Numbered from the stretch's first letter, positions 17,886-27,288 are shown. The stretch is 64,000 bases of DNA from Phytopseudomonas daroniae (GCF_004327285.1 NZ_QJUI01000003.1:124001-188000); one strand, 5' to 3'. Made by a program: numbers and translations. Notes: generated from the sequence alone by a model not told the origin.

Positions 17886-17888
17886 GGT

Positions 17889-19028
17889 TCAGAGCTCCCG
17901 AACCAGCGACTCGGCGCTGATCTCTGCAATGGATTTGGCACCGGTCAGCACCATGGCCACACGCATTTCCTTCTCGATCAGGCTCAACAGATTGCTCACG
18001 CCGGCGCCGCCAGCAGCAGCCAGGGCGTAGACGAAGGCGCGGCCGAGCATCACGGTGTCGGCGCCCAGAGCGATCATGCGCACCACGTCCAGGCCGCTGC
18101 GGATGCCCGAGTCGGCGAGAATCTTCAGGTCGCCTTTCACCGCATCGGCGATGGCCGGCAGGGCACGGGCACTGGACAGTACGCCATCGAGCTGACGGCC
18201 CCCGTGGTTGGAAACGACGATGCCGTCGGCGCCAAACCTGACCGCGTCGCGGGCATCTTCGGGATCGAGGATGCCCTTGATCACCATCGGGCCATCCCAG
18301 AATTCGCGAATCCACTCCAGATCCTTCCAGGAAATCGACGGGTCGAAGTTGGCGCCCAGCCAGCCGATATAGTCGGCCAGGCCAGTGGGATGGCCGCGAT
18401 AGGTGGAAATATTGCCCAGATCATGGGGCTTGCCCAGCAGGCCCACGTCCAGGGCCCAGGCCGGGTGAGTGAACGCTTGCAGCATGCGGCGCATGGCGGC
18501 ATTGGCACCGCTCATGCCGGAGTGGGCATCGCGGTAGCGGGCGCCCGGCGTCGGCATGTCGACGGTGAACACCAGCGTGGTCACACCGGCTGCCTTGGCG
18601 CGCTCCAGGGCATTTTTCATGAAACCGCGGTCTTTCAGCACATACAGCTGGAACCACATGGGACGGCTGATCGCCGGTGCCACCTCCTCGATCGGGCAGA
18701 CCGAAACGGTGGACAGGGTAAAGGGAATGCCCTTTTCCGCTGCCGCCTTGGCCGCCTGTACTTCACCGCGGCGTGCATACATGCCGGTCAGCCCTACGGG
18801 GGCCAGGGCCACCGGCATCGCCAGTGTCTCATTGAACAGCGTGGTCTCCAGGCTCAGCTCGGACATGTTCTTCAGTACGCGCTGGCGCAGGGCGATGCTG
18901 GCGAGATCCTCGACGTTGCGCTTGAGCGTGTACTCGGCATAGGCGCCGCCGTCGATGTAGTGGAACAGGAACGGCGGAAGGCGGCGTTGCGCGGCGGCGC
19001 GGTAATCGGTGGAGGCAGAAATGATCAT
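17889..19028 (-). CDS. lldD: L-lactate dehydrogenase (FMN, quinone-linked)
   Basis: Membrane-associated FMN enzyme that oxidises L-lactate to pyruvate and feeds electrons into the respiratory chain. The 379 residues carry the family active-site signature [10 protein letters not shown], with the catalytic His, and the flavin-binding segments ([37 protein letters not shown]). Second gene of the operon; lldP ends 93 bases upstream and dld follows after three bases. Controlled by LldR in relatives. Confidence 0.97.
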   Translation of the reverse strand: MIISASTDYRAAAQRRLPPFLFHYIDGGAYAEYTLKRNVEDLASIALRQRVLKNMSELSLETTLFNETLAMPVALAPVGLTGMYARRGEVQAAKAAAEKGIPFTLSTVSVCPIEEVAPAISRPMWFQLYVLKDRGFMKNALERAKAAGVTTLVFTVDMPTPGARYRDAHSGMSGANAAMRRMLQAFTHPAWALDVGLLGKPHDLGNISTYRGHPTGLADYIGWLGANFDPSISWKDLEWIREFWDGPMVIKGILDPEDARDAVRFGADGIVVSNHGGRQLDGVLSSARALPAIADAVKGDLKILADSGIRSGLDVVRMIALGADTVMLGRAFVYALAAAGGAGVSNLLSLIEKEMRVAMVLTGAKSIAEISAESLVREL

Positions 19029-19121
19029 GAACTCATCCTGTTGCTGAAAGGGGCCAAGACGGGTAAGCGTAGCCTGACGGCAGACGCCCCGGCATGGCCG
19101 GGGCGCGTGAAGGGGCTGCTA

Positions 19122-20816
19122 TCAGTTGGCGACCAGAGGATCGCTGACACCCAGTACATAGATCGCCAGCATCGCGATGATGCCGGTGAACAGCAGGTAA
19201 TACAGCGTTGGCCAGATGGTCTTGCGCAGCGTGCTGCCTTCGCGGCCGAGCAGGCCGACGGTGGCCGAGGCGGCGACCACGTTGTGGATCGCCACCATGT
19301 TGCCGGCGGCTGCACCAATGGCCTGCACGGAGACGATCAGCGCGCTGGATATCCCCAGGCTGCTGGCCACGCCGAACTGGAACTGGCTGAACATCATGTT
19401 GCTGACCGTGTTGGAGCCGGCGATGAAGGCACCCAGTGCGCCGATGCTTGGTGCCAGCAGCGGGTAGATGCCGCCAACGCTCTCGGCCACCCAGCCGGCC
19501 ATGAGAATGGGCATGCTGGCCAGCTCGGCGCCATTGACCCCGGAGTTGATCAGGATGCGCACCATGGGCACGGTGAACAGCAGCACGAAGCCGGCGCTGA
19601 GCAGCACGCTGGAGGATTCCTTCACCGCGACGGTCAGTTCGCGAACCTTCATGCCGTGCAGGAAGAAGGTGGCGATGACCACGGTGACCAGGATACCGCC
19701 AGGCAGGTAGAGCGGCTGGAAGTTGGCGCTGACGCCGGCCTCGCCCATCAGGTCGGGGAAATTGACCACCACTGCCTTGAGCGCGTTACCGACTTCCGGG
19801 AAGACGCGGCTGATTACCAGCAGCGCACCGACCATGACATAGGGCAACCAGGCTTTCAGGGCGCTCATCGGCTTGGCGGTCAGCTCTTCCAGCTTCATCT
19901 CCACACTACCCAGCCACTCGCTCGGCCATTTGTCAGCCGGGGCGAAATCCCAGGTGGTCTTGGGCATCAGGAAGCCGGCGCGAGCGGCGCTGGTGACGAC
20001 TGCCAGGCCGATCAGGCCACCGGCCAGCGAGGGGAACTCGGGGCCGAGGAACACCCCGGTGGCGACGTAGGGCAGGGTGAAGGCCAGGCCGGCGAAGATC
20101 GCGAAGGGCAGCACTTCGAAGCCGGCTTTCCAGCTTTTCTCCTGGCCGAAGAAGCGCGTCAGCATCATCACCATGATCAGCGGCATCACGGTGCCGACGA
20201 TGGCGTGGATGATTGCCACCTGGCTGGTGATCAACTGCAGGAACTGCGCCCAGGACGAGCCCTGCTCCAGTAGTTGGGCGCCGATGGTGGCGGTGTCCAG
20301 GCCAGTATTGACCCCTACGATGATCGGTGTACCCACGGCGCCGAAGGATACCGGCGTACTCTGCACCAGCATGCCCAACAGCACTGCTGCCATGGCTGGA
20401 AAGCCGATGGCGACCAGCAACGGCGCGGCGATGGCGGCTGGAGTGCCGAAGCCCGAGGCGCCCTCGATGAAGCAACCGAACAGCCAGGCGATAATGATGG
20501 CCTGGATGCGCCGGTCAGGACTGATGGTGGCGAAGCCGGCGCGAATGGCAGTGATGCCGCCGGAATGCTTGAGGGTGTTCAGCAGCAAGATGGCGCCGAA
20601 GATGATCCACAACAGGCCGATGGTGATCAGCAGGCCCTGCAGGGTGGAAGCCAGTACGCGATTGAAAGTCATATCCCAGGCGAACAGGCCGACCGCAGCA
20701 GTCACCAGGTATACCAGCGGCATGGCGTGCTTGGCCGGCCAGCGCAGACCGATCAGCAGAATGGCAGCCAGCAGGATGGGCGAGAACGCCAGCAGGGCGA
20801 GGATTCCATTGGACAT
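19122..20816 (-). CDS. lldP: L-lactate permease
   Basis: Lactate:H+ symporter of the LctP family, 564 residues with about a dozen membrane segments. Recognisable family stretches are GCFIEGASGFGTPAAIAAPL and GSNTVSNMMFSQFQFG. It imports L- and D-lactate (and glycolate) for the two dehydrogenases encoded after it. First gene of the minus-strand operon; the promoter region with the LldR operator lies between it and the divergent lldR. Confidence 0.97.
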   Translation of the reverse strand: MSNGILALLAFSPILLAAILLIGLRWPAKHAMPLVYLVTAAVGLFAWDMTFNRVLASTLQGLLITIGLLWIIFGAILLLNTLKHSGGITAIRAGFATISPDRRIQAIIIAWLFGCFIEGASGFGTPAAIAAPLLVAIGFPAMAAVLLGMLVQSTPVSFGAVGTPIIVGVNTGLDTATIGAQLLEQGSSWAQFLQLITSQVAIIHAIVGTVMPLIMVMMLTRFFGQEKSWKAGFEVLPFAIFAGLAFTLPYVATGVFLGPEFPSLAGGLIGLAVVTSAARAGFLMPKTTWDFAPADKWPSEWLGSVEMKLEELTAKPMSALKAWLPYVMVGALLVISRVFPEVGNALKAVVVNFPDLMGEAGVSANFQPLYLPGGILVTVVIATFFLHGMKVRELTVAVKESSSVLLSAGFVLLFTVPMVRILINSGVNGAELASMPILMAGWVAESVGGIYPLLAPSIGALGAFIAGSNTVSNMMFSQFQFGVASSLGISSALIVSVQAIGAAAGNMVAIHNVVAASATVGLLGREGSTLRKTIWPTLYYLLFTGIIAMLAIYVLGVSDPLVAN

Positions 20817-20938
20817 GGGGTTACTCCGCGGCTAGGCGCACGCGGCGCAGTAGAGGTGATGCGGTATCGGATAGGTGTGCGGCGCTATAGGGTTTCATGG
20901 CGTGACCTCGACGACTCGTTATTTTTATTGGTTCGGAT

Positions 20939-20955
20939 AATTGGTAATACCAATT
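20939..20955. promoter_or_regulatory. LldR operator in the lldP-lldR intergenic region
   Basis: AATTGGTAATACCAATT is a perfect 17-bp palindrome of the FadR/LldR type (TTGGT and ACCAA half-sites). A partial second site ATTGGTTCGGATAATT overlaps its left side (from about 20928). It lies between the divergent lldP (starts 20816, minus) and lldR (starts 21114, plus), where LldR and LctR are known to act as lactate-responsive repressors. Confidence 0.85.
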
Positions 20956-21113
20956 TACAGAGATGCGGGCTCAGATTAAGAGGCGCTTGGATGCTCTGTC
21001 AAATCGCGATGCTTGGACTTTGGTCGTAGAATGGTCGCTTGTTCCCCGATGATGAGCGCTATAGGCTTGCGCCACGGGGCTTGCGGCCTGGTCGAAGCAA
21101 TGGAGAGTATGGG

Positions 21114-21881
21114 ATGGAGGTAGGGCTGGTGCGGCAACGTCGTCTATCGGACGACATCGTCGCGCAACTGGAAACCATGATTCTCGAGGGCACCCTGCGT
21201 GCCGGCGAGAGGCTGCCCGCCGAACGTGCCTTGGCCGAGCAATTCGGTGTCTCTCGGCCATCGCTGCGCGAGGCGATCCAGAAGCTGGTAGCCAAGGGGT
21301 TGCTGGTCAGCCGCCAGGGAGGCGGCAACTATGTCGTTGAGTCGCTCGGCTCGACCTTCAGCGACCCGTTGATGCAGTTGCTGGAAAGCAATACCGATGC
21401 CCAGCGTGATCTTCTCGAGTTCCGCCATACGCTGGAAGGCTCTTGCGCTTACTACGCCGCATTGCGCGCGACGGATATTGATCGTGGGCGCCTGGCCGAG
21501 GCGTTCGACAGGTTGCAGGACTGCTACGGACGTGCCGGCGAAGTGACCCGTGCCGAGGAGGGGGCCGCCGATGCGAATTTCCACCTGGCAATTGCCGAGG
21601 CCAGCCACAATGCGGTGTTGCTGCATACCATCCGTGGCCTGTTCGACCTGCTCAAGCGCAACGTGGTAACCAACATCGGCGGTATGTACGCCTTGCGCGG
21701 CGATACGCGCGGCATGCTGATGGCGCAGCACCGGGCGCTCTATGACGCGATCATGCAGGGGCGTGCCGAGGATGCGCGGGCACTCTCCAACCAGCATATC
21801 GATTACGTGCAGGAGGTGCTTGCGGATGTGCTGCAGCAGGAGGTTCGTGAACTGCGCGCGCAGCGGCGGCAGGGGCTTTAG
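21114..21881 (+). CDS. lldR: Lactate-responsive GntR/FadR family regulator LldR
   Basis: A 255-residue FadR-subfamily GntR regulator. The N-terminal winged helix-turn-helix is visible (LQAGERLPAERALAEQFG-like: here GERLPAERALAEQFGVSRP, SLREAIQKL), followed by an all-helical FCD effector domain (LLEFRHTLEGSCAYYAALRA, then ANFHLAIAEASHNAVLLHTI) with metal-binding His residues. I use ATG 21114, preceded by GGAGAG; a longer frame from 21039 has a non-family N-terminus. Divergent from lldP, so it probably represses the lactate operon until lactate binds. Confidence 0.93.
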   Translation: MEVGLVRQRRLSDDIVAQLETMILEGTLRAGERLPAERALAEQFGVSRPSLREAIQKLVAKGLLVSRQGGGNYVVESLGSTFSDPLMQLLESNTDAQRDLLEFRHTLEGSCAYYAALRATDIDRGRLAEAFDRLQDCYGRAGEVTRAEEGAADANFHLAIAEASHNAVLLHTIRGLFDLLKRNVVTNIGGMYALRGDTRGMLMAQHRALYDAIMQGRAEDARALSNQHIDYVQEVLADVLQQEVRELRAQRRQGL

Positions 21882-21916
21882 GGCAGCCACAAGCGGCAAG
21901 TAGAAACAGGGTGCCC

Positions 21917-22082
21917 GTAGGGTGGGTTGGCGCCGCCGGGCGTCGAACGATCAGGCAGCGCAATCGTGGAGCGCCGCGTAACCCACCAGGCGATATCCGG
22001 CGTTGCGTCAATGGTGGGTTACGGCGCCACGCGGATCGGAGCGTTCATAAAAGGTTGCGTTAGGCGGCTAACCCACCCTGCG
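21917..22082. repeat. Composite GGTGGGTT/AACCCACC palindromic repeat
   Basis: A roughly 166-bp intergenic element bounded by GTAGGGTGGGTT (21917-21928) and AACCCACCCTGC (22070-22081), its near reverse complement. Inside are GCGCCGCGTAACCCACCA (21971-21988) and TGGTGGGTTACGGCGCC (22012-22028), again inverted copies. It lies between lldR and the convergent smpB. The motif resembles a widespread class of gammaproteobacterial intergenic palindromes; a mobilised miniature element is possible. Confidence 0.7.
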
Positions 22083-22141
22083 GATTGTTCGGGTAGGTTA
22101 AGAGTGTATGCCGCCGACGGGCTTGCAGCTTGCCGCTGCTT

Positions 22142-22624
22142 CTATTCGTCCTTGCCCTTGCTGCGCATGGCGCGTTGTACTTCGCGGTCGGCGTCGCGTT
22201 CTTTCTCGGTGTGGCGCTTGTCGAAATCCTTCTTGCCCTTGGCCAGAGCGATTTCGCATTTCACCAGATGCTGCTTCCAGTACAGGGACAGGGCGACGCA
22301 GGTGTAACCCTTCTGCTGCACGGAACCGAACAGCTTTTCCAGCTCGCGCTTGTTCAGCAGCAGCTTGCGCGTGCGCGTCGGGTCGGCGATGACGTGGGTG
22401 CTGGCGGTTTTCAGCGGCGTGATGTGGCAACCCATCAGCCAGGCTTCGTCGTCTTTGAGCAGCACGTAGCTGTCGACCAGTTGGGCCTTGCCGGCGCGCA
22501 GACTTTTCACTTCCCAGCCGGACAGAGCCAGGCCGGCTTCGAAGCGTTGCTCGACGAAGTAGTCGTGCATCGCTTTCTTGTTCTGCGCGATGCTGCCTTG
22601 CGGATGTTTCGTTTGTTTAGCCAT
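22142..22624 (-). CDS. smpB: SsrA-binding protein SmpB
   Basis: Partner of tmRNA in trans-translation: it places tmRNA in the A site of stalled ribosomes so the nascent chain is tagged and released. The 160 residues form the OB-fold core ([31 protein letters not shown]) and the lysine/arginine-rich C-terminal tail ([20 protein letters not shown]) that enters the mRNA channel. Start at Met 22624; the upstream frame to 22663 is not needed. Divergent from ratA. Confidence 0.96.
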   Translation of the reverse strand: MAKQTKHPQGSIAQNKKAMHDYFVEQRFEAGLALSGWEVKSLRAGKAQLVDSYVLLKDDEAWLMGCHITPLKTASTHVIADPTRTRKLLLNKRELEKLFGSVQQKGYTCVALSLYWKQHLVKCEIALAKGKKDFDKRHTEKERDADREVQRAMRSKGKDE

Positions 22625-22829
22625 AGGCGGCGCATTATATGGAGTATGGCGGCGGTGCGCCATGCATCCTCACGCTAAAACCGCTGCGGCAGCGGTACGC
22701 TTGAGCCCTCCGGGTGAATCCTCGACAATGTGGGCGCTTCTCGCCTTGTGGTCGATGCCTGTTTGCATGCCGTATCGCCCTGCGCCGTCGCGGTAATGCG
22801 ATGTCGCCAACCGTGGAAATCCAATTGTT

Positions 22830-23267
22830 ATGAGCACTCACATTCAACGCTCGGCCTTGCTGCCTTACCCGGCACAAGCGCTGTATGACCTGGTCAACGA
22901 TGTTGCGCGCTATCCGGAGTTTCTGCCCTGGTGCGCCTCGAGCGAGGTCATCGAGGTCAGCGACACGCATATGCGCGCCAGCCTGGAAGTGGCCAAGGCC
23001 GGATTGAGCCAGCGCTTTACCACCAGCAATGTGCTGGTGCCTGGTCAGTTGATCGAGTTGAATCTGGAGAGCGGCCCATTCGAGCATCTGCATGGGCAGT
23101 GGACATTCAAGGCGCTGGGCGACAAGGCCTGCAAGATCAGCCTGGATCTGACTTTCGATTACGCCGGCCCGATCATGCGCGCGACCCTTGGCCCGCTGTT
23201 CAATCAGGCGGCCAATACCATGGTCGATGCGTTCTGTCTGCGGGCCAAGGAACTCCATGGCCAGTGA
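22830..23267 (+). CDS. ratA: RatA / START-like coenzyme-Q-binding protein
   Basis: A 145-residue START-like/polyketide-cyclase fold protein (RatA, YfjG; related to Coq10). The landmark segments are LYDLVNDVARYPEFLPWC and the C-terminal FNQAANTMVDAFCLRAKELHG. E. coli RatA was described as binding 50S subunits, while related proteins bind ubiquinone; the physiological role in Pseudomonas is not settled. The stop overlaps rnfH (start 23257), which forms the usual ratA-rnfH pair, divergent from smpB. Confidence 0.9.
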   Translation: MSTHIQRSALLPYPAQALYDLVNDVARYPEFLPWCASSEVIEVSDTHMRASLEVAKAGLSQRFTTSNVLVPGQLIELNLESGPFEHLHGQWTFKALGDKACKISLDLTFDYAGPIMRATLGPLFNQAANTMVDAFCLRAKELHGQ

Positions 23268-23586
23268 GTGGGTGTCGGTCGAAGTGGTCTTCGCCGCTCC
23301 TGACAGGCAGTTGCTGATTAAGCTGCAATTGCCGTCCGGCAGCACTGTACGCCAGGCTGCGCTGCAGTCTGGTCTGCAGGATCATTTCCCTGATATCGAT
23401 CTGGCTGGCGCGCCACTGGGGATATTCGGCAAGGCCGTGGTCTCGCCTGAAGCCCGCGTGCTCGAAGAGGGTGATCGCGTGGAAATTTATCGCCCGCTGC
23501 TCGCAGACCCCAAGGATGTCCGCAAGCGTCGTGCTGCTCAGGCCGTCGAGCGGGCAAAGCTGGCAGGCGACGCCGGCAAGCGCTGA
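23257..23586 (+). CDS. rnfH: RnfH/RatB family ubiquitin-like protein
   Basis: A 109-residue protein of the RnfH family with a ubiquitin-like beta-grasp fold (SVEVVFAAPDRQLLIKLQLP, then LEEGDRVEIYRPLLADPKDVR ending in a basic tail). The start ATG at 23257 overlaps the ratA stop by eleven bases. Function is unknown despite the name; it was first linked to the Rnf complex by its neighbourhood elsewhere. Followed by a strong bidirectional terminator shared with bamE. Confidence 0.88.
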   Translation: MASEWVSVEVVFAAPDRQLLIKLQLPSGSTVRQAALQSGLQDHFPDIDLAGAPLGIFGKAVVSPEARVLEEGDRVEIYRPLLADPKDVRKRRAAQAVERAKLAGDAGKR

Positions 23587-23601
23587 GCGAGAGGCATGAG
23601 G

Positions 23602-23664
23602 GTAGAGCCGTGCGGCTCTACGCAGGCATCAACAAAAAGCCCCGGCATTGGCCAGGGCTTTTTT
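23602..23664. terminator. Two hairpins between convergent rnfH and bamE
   Basis: A 9-bp perfect hairpin GTAGAGCCG/CGGCTCTAC (23602-23621) is followed by AAAAAGCCC (23634-23642) and GGGCTTTTTT (23655-23664). The second has T- and A-runs on both sides and should terminate both strands. Confidence 0.85.
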
Positions 23665-23677
23665 ATGGAGGCGTGCC

Positions 23678-24187
23678 TTACTGGGGAGAGGTTTCCAGTG
23701 GCTCTGGTGTCGGTACCGGTACGGTTTCGACGTCATCCACATCGCGCTGGATCTGCTCGAGCAGCGAGCCGGGAGCGGCGGGCTCTTCCTGCTGCTGAGT
23801 CGGTGCGGCCTGTGGAGCGCCATCGCGGCCCAGGATCGCATCGTCACGGCTGACACCGGGCACGAAGTCGCCGGACAGACCGACCAGCTGATCCTCGCCG
23901 TTGAATATCACGCTTACGCGCTCCTGCTGACGCTGACTGCCGCCGGCCTGCATGCTGTACAGGTAATCCCAGCGATTGGCGCGGAAGGTGTCGGTCAGCA
24001 GAGGATTGCCCATGATAAACCGCACTTGACGTCGGGTCATTCCCGGCCTCAACTGGTCTATCATGTCCTGCGTGACGACATTGCCCTGTTGGATGTCGAT
24101 TTTATAAACCCCGGGGAATGAGCAACCGGCGAGTGCGATGAGCCCCATGAACATGAGGCTGGTCAGCAGGAGTTTGGTTTTTTGCAT
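23678..24187 (-). CDS. bamE: Outer membrane assembly lipoprotein BamE (OmlA)
   Basis: Small lipoprotein of the BAM complex that helps BamA fold outer-membrane proteins. Signal peptide ending in lipobox LAG-Cys22; SmpA/OmlA domain with [16 protein letters not shown] and [17 protein letters not shown]. The 169 residues include a Pro/Gln/Glu-rich C-terminal tail ([20 protein letters not shown]) longer than in E. coli but usual for pseudomonads. Start at Met 24187; divergent from fur with 96 bases between them. Confidence 0.94.
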   Translation of the reverse strand: MQKTKLLLTSLMFMGLIALAGCSFPGVYKIDIQQGNVVTQDMIDQLRPGMTRRQVRFIMGNPLLTDTFRANRWDYLYSMQAGGSQRQQERVSVIFNGEDQLVGLSGDFVPGVSRDDAILGRDGAPQAAPTQQQEEPAAPGSLLEQIQRDVDDVETVPVPTPEPLETSPQ

Positions 24188-24283
24188 CGGTGCGCGTCTT
24201 CCACTATCTTGGCTGGGCAACGTAAACCCCGATCATACCCGCAATAAGGGAAGCTGCGAAGCGCTTCCGCGAGAAAGCAGACC

Positions 24284-24697
24284 ATGGTTGAAAATAGCGA
24301 ACTCCGCAAAGCTGGCCTGAAAGTGACCCTGCCACGGGTCAAAATCCTGCAGATGCTCGACTCTGCTGAGCAGCGTCACATGAGTGCAGAAGATGTCTAC
24401 AAGTCCCTGATGGACGCCGGTGAAGATGTCGGTCTGGCTACTGTGTACCGGGTTCTGACCCAGTTCGAAGCGGCCGGTCTGGTGGTACGCCACAACTTCG
24501 ATGGCGGCCATGCTGTCTTCGAGTTGGCCGATGGTGGTCACCACGATCATATGGTGTGCGTGGATACCGGCGACGTGATCGAGTTTTTCGATGCCGAAAT
24601 CGAAAGACGTCAGAAGGAAATCGTTCGTGAGCACGGTTTCGAGCTGGTGGATCACAACCTGGTTCTGTACGTGCGCACCACCGGTGCTCAAAAGTAA
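24284..24697 (+). CDS. fur: Ferric uptake regulator Fur
   Basis: Global iron-dependent repressor of siderophore and iron-uptake genes. The 137 residues show the winged helix (TLPRVKILQML, LATVYRVLTQFEAAGLV) and the metal sites (HHDH at 86-89, His and Glu residues after it). Only one cysteine (Cys92) remains of the E. coli CxxC pair, the normal state for Pseudomonas Fur. Near-identical to P. aeruginosa Fur from memory of that sequence. Followed by a strong terminator at 24713. Divergent from bamE. Confidence 0.97.
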   Translation: MVENSELRKAGLKVTLPRVKILQMLDSAEQRHMSAEDVYKSLMDAGEDVGLATVYRVLTQFEAAGLVVRHNFDGGHAVFELADGGHHDHMVCVDTGDVIEFFDAEIERRQKEIVREHGFELVDHNLVLYVRTTGAQK

Positions 24698-24712
24698 GTA
24701 CGGCCAGTAGTG

Positions 24713-24739
24713 AAAAAGGCGACCCTGGGTCGCCTTTTT
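24713..24739. terminator. Strong terminator after fur
   Basis: AAAAAGGCGACCC (24713-24725) and GGGTCGCCTTTTT (24727-24739) form a perfect 13-bp inverted repeat (about 10-11 pairs can close around the tight loop). Terminates fur and, on the other strand, recN. Confidence 0.9.
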
Positions 24740-24770
24740 CATGCCTGCCATAAAATGGTGGCTGAATTGC

Positions 24771-26444
24771 CTAACCTTGCGCGTTACTGACCAGCTTGCG
24801 GGCGTGAGCCAGTGACTCTTCGGTGAGGTCGATGCCGCCGAGCATGCGGGCAATTTCTTCCACCCGCTGGGCATCGCTCAGTTTGCTGACCGCGGTGCGG
24901 GTGGCATTGTTGGCGCGCACCTTGTGCACGAACAGGTGCTGGTGACCCTGGGCCGCGACCTGGGGTAGGTGAGTGACGGTGAGTACCTGGCCGCGCTCGC
25001 CCAGGCGACGCAGTAGCTGGCCGACGACTTCGGCGGTGGGGCCGCCGATGCCCACGTCCACTTCGTCGAATACCAGTGTCGGTACGCGCGACGTCTGTGC
25101 CGTGATCACCTGGATCGCCAGGCTGATACGCGACAGCTCGCCACCGGACGCGACCTTGGCCAGTGCCTTGATCGGTTGCCCCGGGTTGGCGCTGACCAGG
25201 AACTCCACCTGCTCCAGGCCGTTGGCGTTTGGTTCGCCGCTGGCATTTTCCTGTAGCTGGATGCTGAAACGTCCGCCGGGCATGCCCAGCGCCTGCATTT
25301 CCTTTTCCACTGCCTTGCCCAGTTTGCCTGCCGCCTTTTGTCGGCGGGCGCTCAGTTCTGCGGCTTTTTCCTGGTAATGCCGGCCATAAGCCGCCAGCTC
25401 TTCGCTCAGGCGTTCCGTGGCCTGGTCATCGGCATTCAAGTCTTCCAGTTCGTCGAACAACTGTTGCTGCATGGCGGGCAGTTCACTGGGGTGAATGCGA
25501 TGCTTGCGGGCCAGGGTGTAGATGGTGTCCAGGCGCTCTTCCAGTTGTTGCTGGCGCTCGGGGTCGGCCTCGAAATGGTCGAGAAAGCGGTTCAGCTCAC
25601 CCACCGCTTCTTCGACCTGGATCTGCGCGCTGGCCAGCAGGTTGGCGGCTTCGTTGAGCGCACCCGGCTGACCCTGGACGCCGCTGAGTCGGCTCAGGCT
25701 GCTGGTCAGGGCGGACAGTACGTTGCCGGCATCGCTCTCGCTGCATTGCTCGATAACCTGACGGCAGGCGGCGAGGAGGCCTTCGGCATTGGTCAGGGCC
25801 TTGTGATCCTGTTCGAGCTGCTCCAGTTCATTGTCGCCGAGCCCCAGGTTCTCCAGCTCTTCCAACTGATAGCTGAGCAGTTGATGGCGCGCGCGCTGTT
25901 CATCGCCCTGGGAGGCGAGGCGTTCGAGTTCGCTGCGGGTCTGCTTCCAGCGCTGCGCGGCCAGGTGCACCTGGCGGGCCAGCTCCTGGGCATTGGCATA
26001 CTCGTCGAGCAGGCGGCGATGGGTATCGGCCTTGAGCAGGGACTGATGTTCATGCTGGCTGTGGATGTCGATCAGCAGCTCGCCCAGCGCCTTGAGGTCG
26101 CCGAGCGGGCAGGGCGTGCCATTGATGTAGCCACGCGAGCGGCCTTCGGCGGTGATCACACGGCGCAGAATGCACGGGCCGTCGTTGTCTAGGTCGCGTT
26201 CGGCAAGCCAGGTGTGGGCTTCGGGAATGTCGCCCAGGTCGAAGCTGGCGAGAATGTCGGCCTTGTCGGCGCCGGGGCGTACCACGCCGTTGTCCGCGCG
26301 ATCGCCCAGGGTCAGGCCGAGGGCATCGAGCATGATCGATTTGCCGGCGCCGGTTTCGCCGCTGATGACGCTCATGCCGCGATCCAGTTCCAGATCGAGG
26401 TGTTCGACGATGGCGTAATTGTGTACGGACAGGTGCACCAGCAT
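24771..26444 (-). CDS. recN: DNA repair ATPase RecN
   Basis: SMC-like ATPase of double-strand-break repair that gathers broken ends for RecA/RecBCD recombination. Walker A is GETGAGKS (residues 29-36), and the C-terminal half carries the signature and Walker B region (VASGGELSRISLAIQVI, TLVFDEVDVGIGG). The centre is a coiled coil (LERLASQGDEQRARHQLLS to QQQLEERLDTIYTL). 557 residues, typical length. A LexA box lies directly upstream of the start, as expected for an SOS gene. Divergent from grpE. Confidence 0.97.
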   Translation of the reverse strand: MLVHLSVHNYAIVEHLDLELDRGMSVISGETGAGKSIMLDALGLTLGDRADNGVVRPGADKADILASFDLGDIPEAHTWLAERDLDNDGPCILRRVITAEGRSRGYINGTPCPLGDLKALGELLIDIHSQHEHQSLLKADTHRRLLDEYANAQELARQVHLAAQRWKQTRSELERLASQGDEQRARHQLLSYQLEELENLGLGDNELEQLEQDHKALTNAEGLLAACRQVIEQCSESDAGNVLSALTSSLSRLSGVQGQPGALNEAANLLASAQIQVEEAVGELNRFLDHFEADPERQQQLEERLDTIYTLARKHRIHPSELPAMQQQLFDELEDLNADDQATERLSEELAAYGRHYQEKAAELSARRQKAAGKLGKAVEKEMQALGMPGGRFSIQLQENASGEPNANGLEQVEFLVSANPGQPIKALAKVASGGELSRISLAIQVITAQTSRVPTLVFDEVDVGIGGPTAEVVGQLLRRLGERGQVLTVTHLPQVAAQGHQHLFVHKVRANNATRTAVSKLSDAQRVEEIARMLGGIDLTEESLAHARKLVSNAQG

Positions 26445-26467
26445 GGCGGGGCCTCCCAGAATTTTGT

Positions 26468-26483
26468 CTGGTTATTTATACAG
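26468..26483. promoter_or_regulatory. LexA (SOS) box in front of recN
   Basis: CTGGTTATTTATACAG fits the CTG-N10-CAG LexA consensus with both conserved triplets. It lies 24 bases upstream of the recN ATG (minus strand), where SOS repression is known for recN in gammaproteobacteria. Confidence 0.85.
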
Positions 26484-26542
26484 TGTTTTGTTCGTGGGTG
26501 GCAATCCTGTGTCTTCTGTAGCGCTGTGATGTGGTCGCGCCC

Positions 26543-26570
26543 CTTGAAACCCTACAAATCGTCCTTATAT
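26543..26570 (+). promoter_or_regulatory. Sigma-32 promoter of grpE-dnaK-dnaJ
   Basis: CTTGAAA (26543-26549) and CCTTATAT (26563-26570) with a 13-base spacer match the RpoH consensus (CTTGAAA-N13/14-CCCATNT). Located 53 bases before the grpE start. Expected for the heat-shock chaperone operon. Confidence 0.8.
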
Positions 26571-26622
26571 AGGCGGCAGACGCGCGAGTTGAGGCTCGTC
26601 GAATCATTTAGAGGAGAAATGC

Positions 26623-27189
26623 ATGGCTGACGAACAGAACCTGGATCCGCAGACTCCCGAGGCTGAAGCGAATGACGCTGCGCTGAGTGACGACCTGGCT
26701 GCTCGCGTGCAAGCGCTGGAAGAGCAACTGGCGGCTGCGCAGGATCAGTCGCTGCGCATGGCTGCCGATCTGCAGAACGTGCGCCGCCGCGCTGAGCAGG
26801 ATGTCGAGAAGGCGCACAAGTTCGCCCTCGAGAAATTCGCCAATGACCTGTTGCCCGTGGTGGATAGCCTGGAGCGCGGGCTCGAGCTGTCCAGTGCCGA
26901 CGACGAGTCGATCAAGGCGGTACGCGAAGGTATGGAGCTGACGCTCAAGTTGCTGCTCGACACCCTCAAGCGTCACCAACTGGAAGCCATCGACCCGCAT
27001 GGTGCGCCGTTCAATCCGGAGCACCATCAGGCCATGGCCCTACAGGAAAGCACCAATGTCGAGCCCAACAGCGTGCTCAAGGTGTTCCAGAAGGGCTATA
27101 TGCTCAACGGTCGCCTGCTGCGCCCGGCCATGGTCGTGGTCAGCAAGGCACCGGCCGAAACGCCGCCGTCCATCGACGAGCAGGCTTGA
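26623..27189 (+). CDS. grpE: Nucleotide exchange factor GrpE
   Basis: Dimeric nucleotide-exchange factor that releases ADP from DnaK. The 188 residues have an acidic N-terminus, a long coiled coil ([38 protein letters not shown]) and the C-terminal beta domain that contacts DnaK ([20 protein letters not shown], then [16 protein letters not shown]). A ribosome site GAGGAG lies just upstream (about 26611-26616). First gene of the heat-shock set under the sigma-32 promoter; dnaK follows 99 bases later. Confidence 0.96.
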   Translation: MADEQNLDPQTPEAEANDAALSDDLAARVQALEEQLAAAQDQSLRMAADLQNVRRRAEQDVEKAHKFALEKFANDLLPVVDSLERGLELSSADDESIKAVREGMELTLKLLLDTLKRHQLEAIDPHGAPFNPEHHQAMALQESTNVEPNSVLKVFQKGYMLNGRLLRPAMVVVSKAPAETPPSIDEQA

Positions 27190-27236
27190 AATCGGCCAGC
27201 GAGCCCCCATTTAGTAAGTCAAGCGTATTAGTGCTA

Positions 27237-27262
27237 CCGCAGCAGTCACGACACCGCTGCGG
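27237..27262 (+). repeat. Hairpin between grpE and dnaK
   Basis: CCGCAGC (27237-27243) and GCTGCGG (27256-27262), no T-run. May act as a processing or stability element between grpE and dnaK. Confidence 0.4.
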
Positions 27263-27288
27263 ATATATCAAAGTTTCGGGAGAGTGAA

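Noticed and set aside
17478..20273. Plus-strand open frame of over 900 codons across dld, lldD and lldP.
   Set aside because: Antisense to three well-recognised lactate genes; no domain seen.
24249..24268. GGAAGC/GCTTCC hairpin in the fur leader.
   Set aside because: Only six pairs, no T-run and no known role; not reported as a feature.
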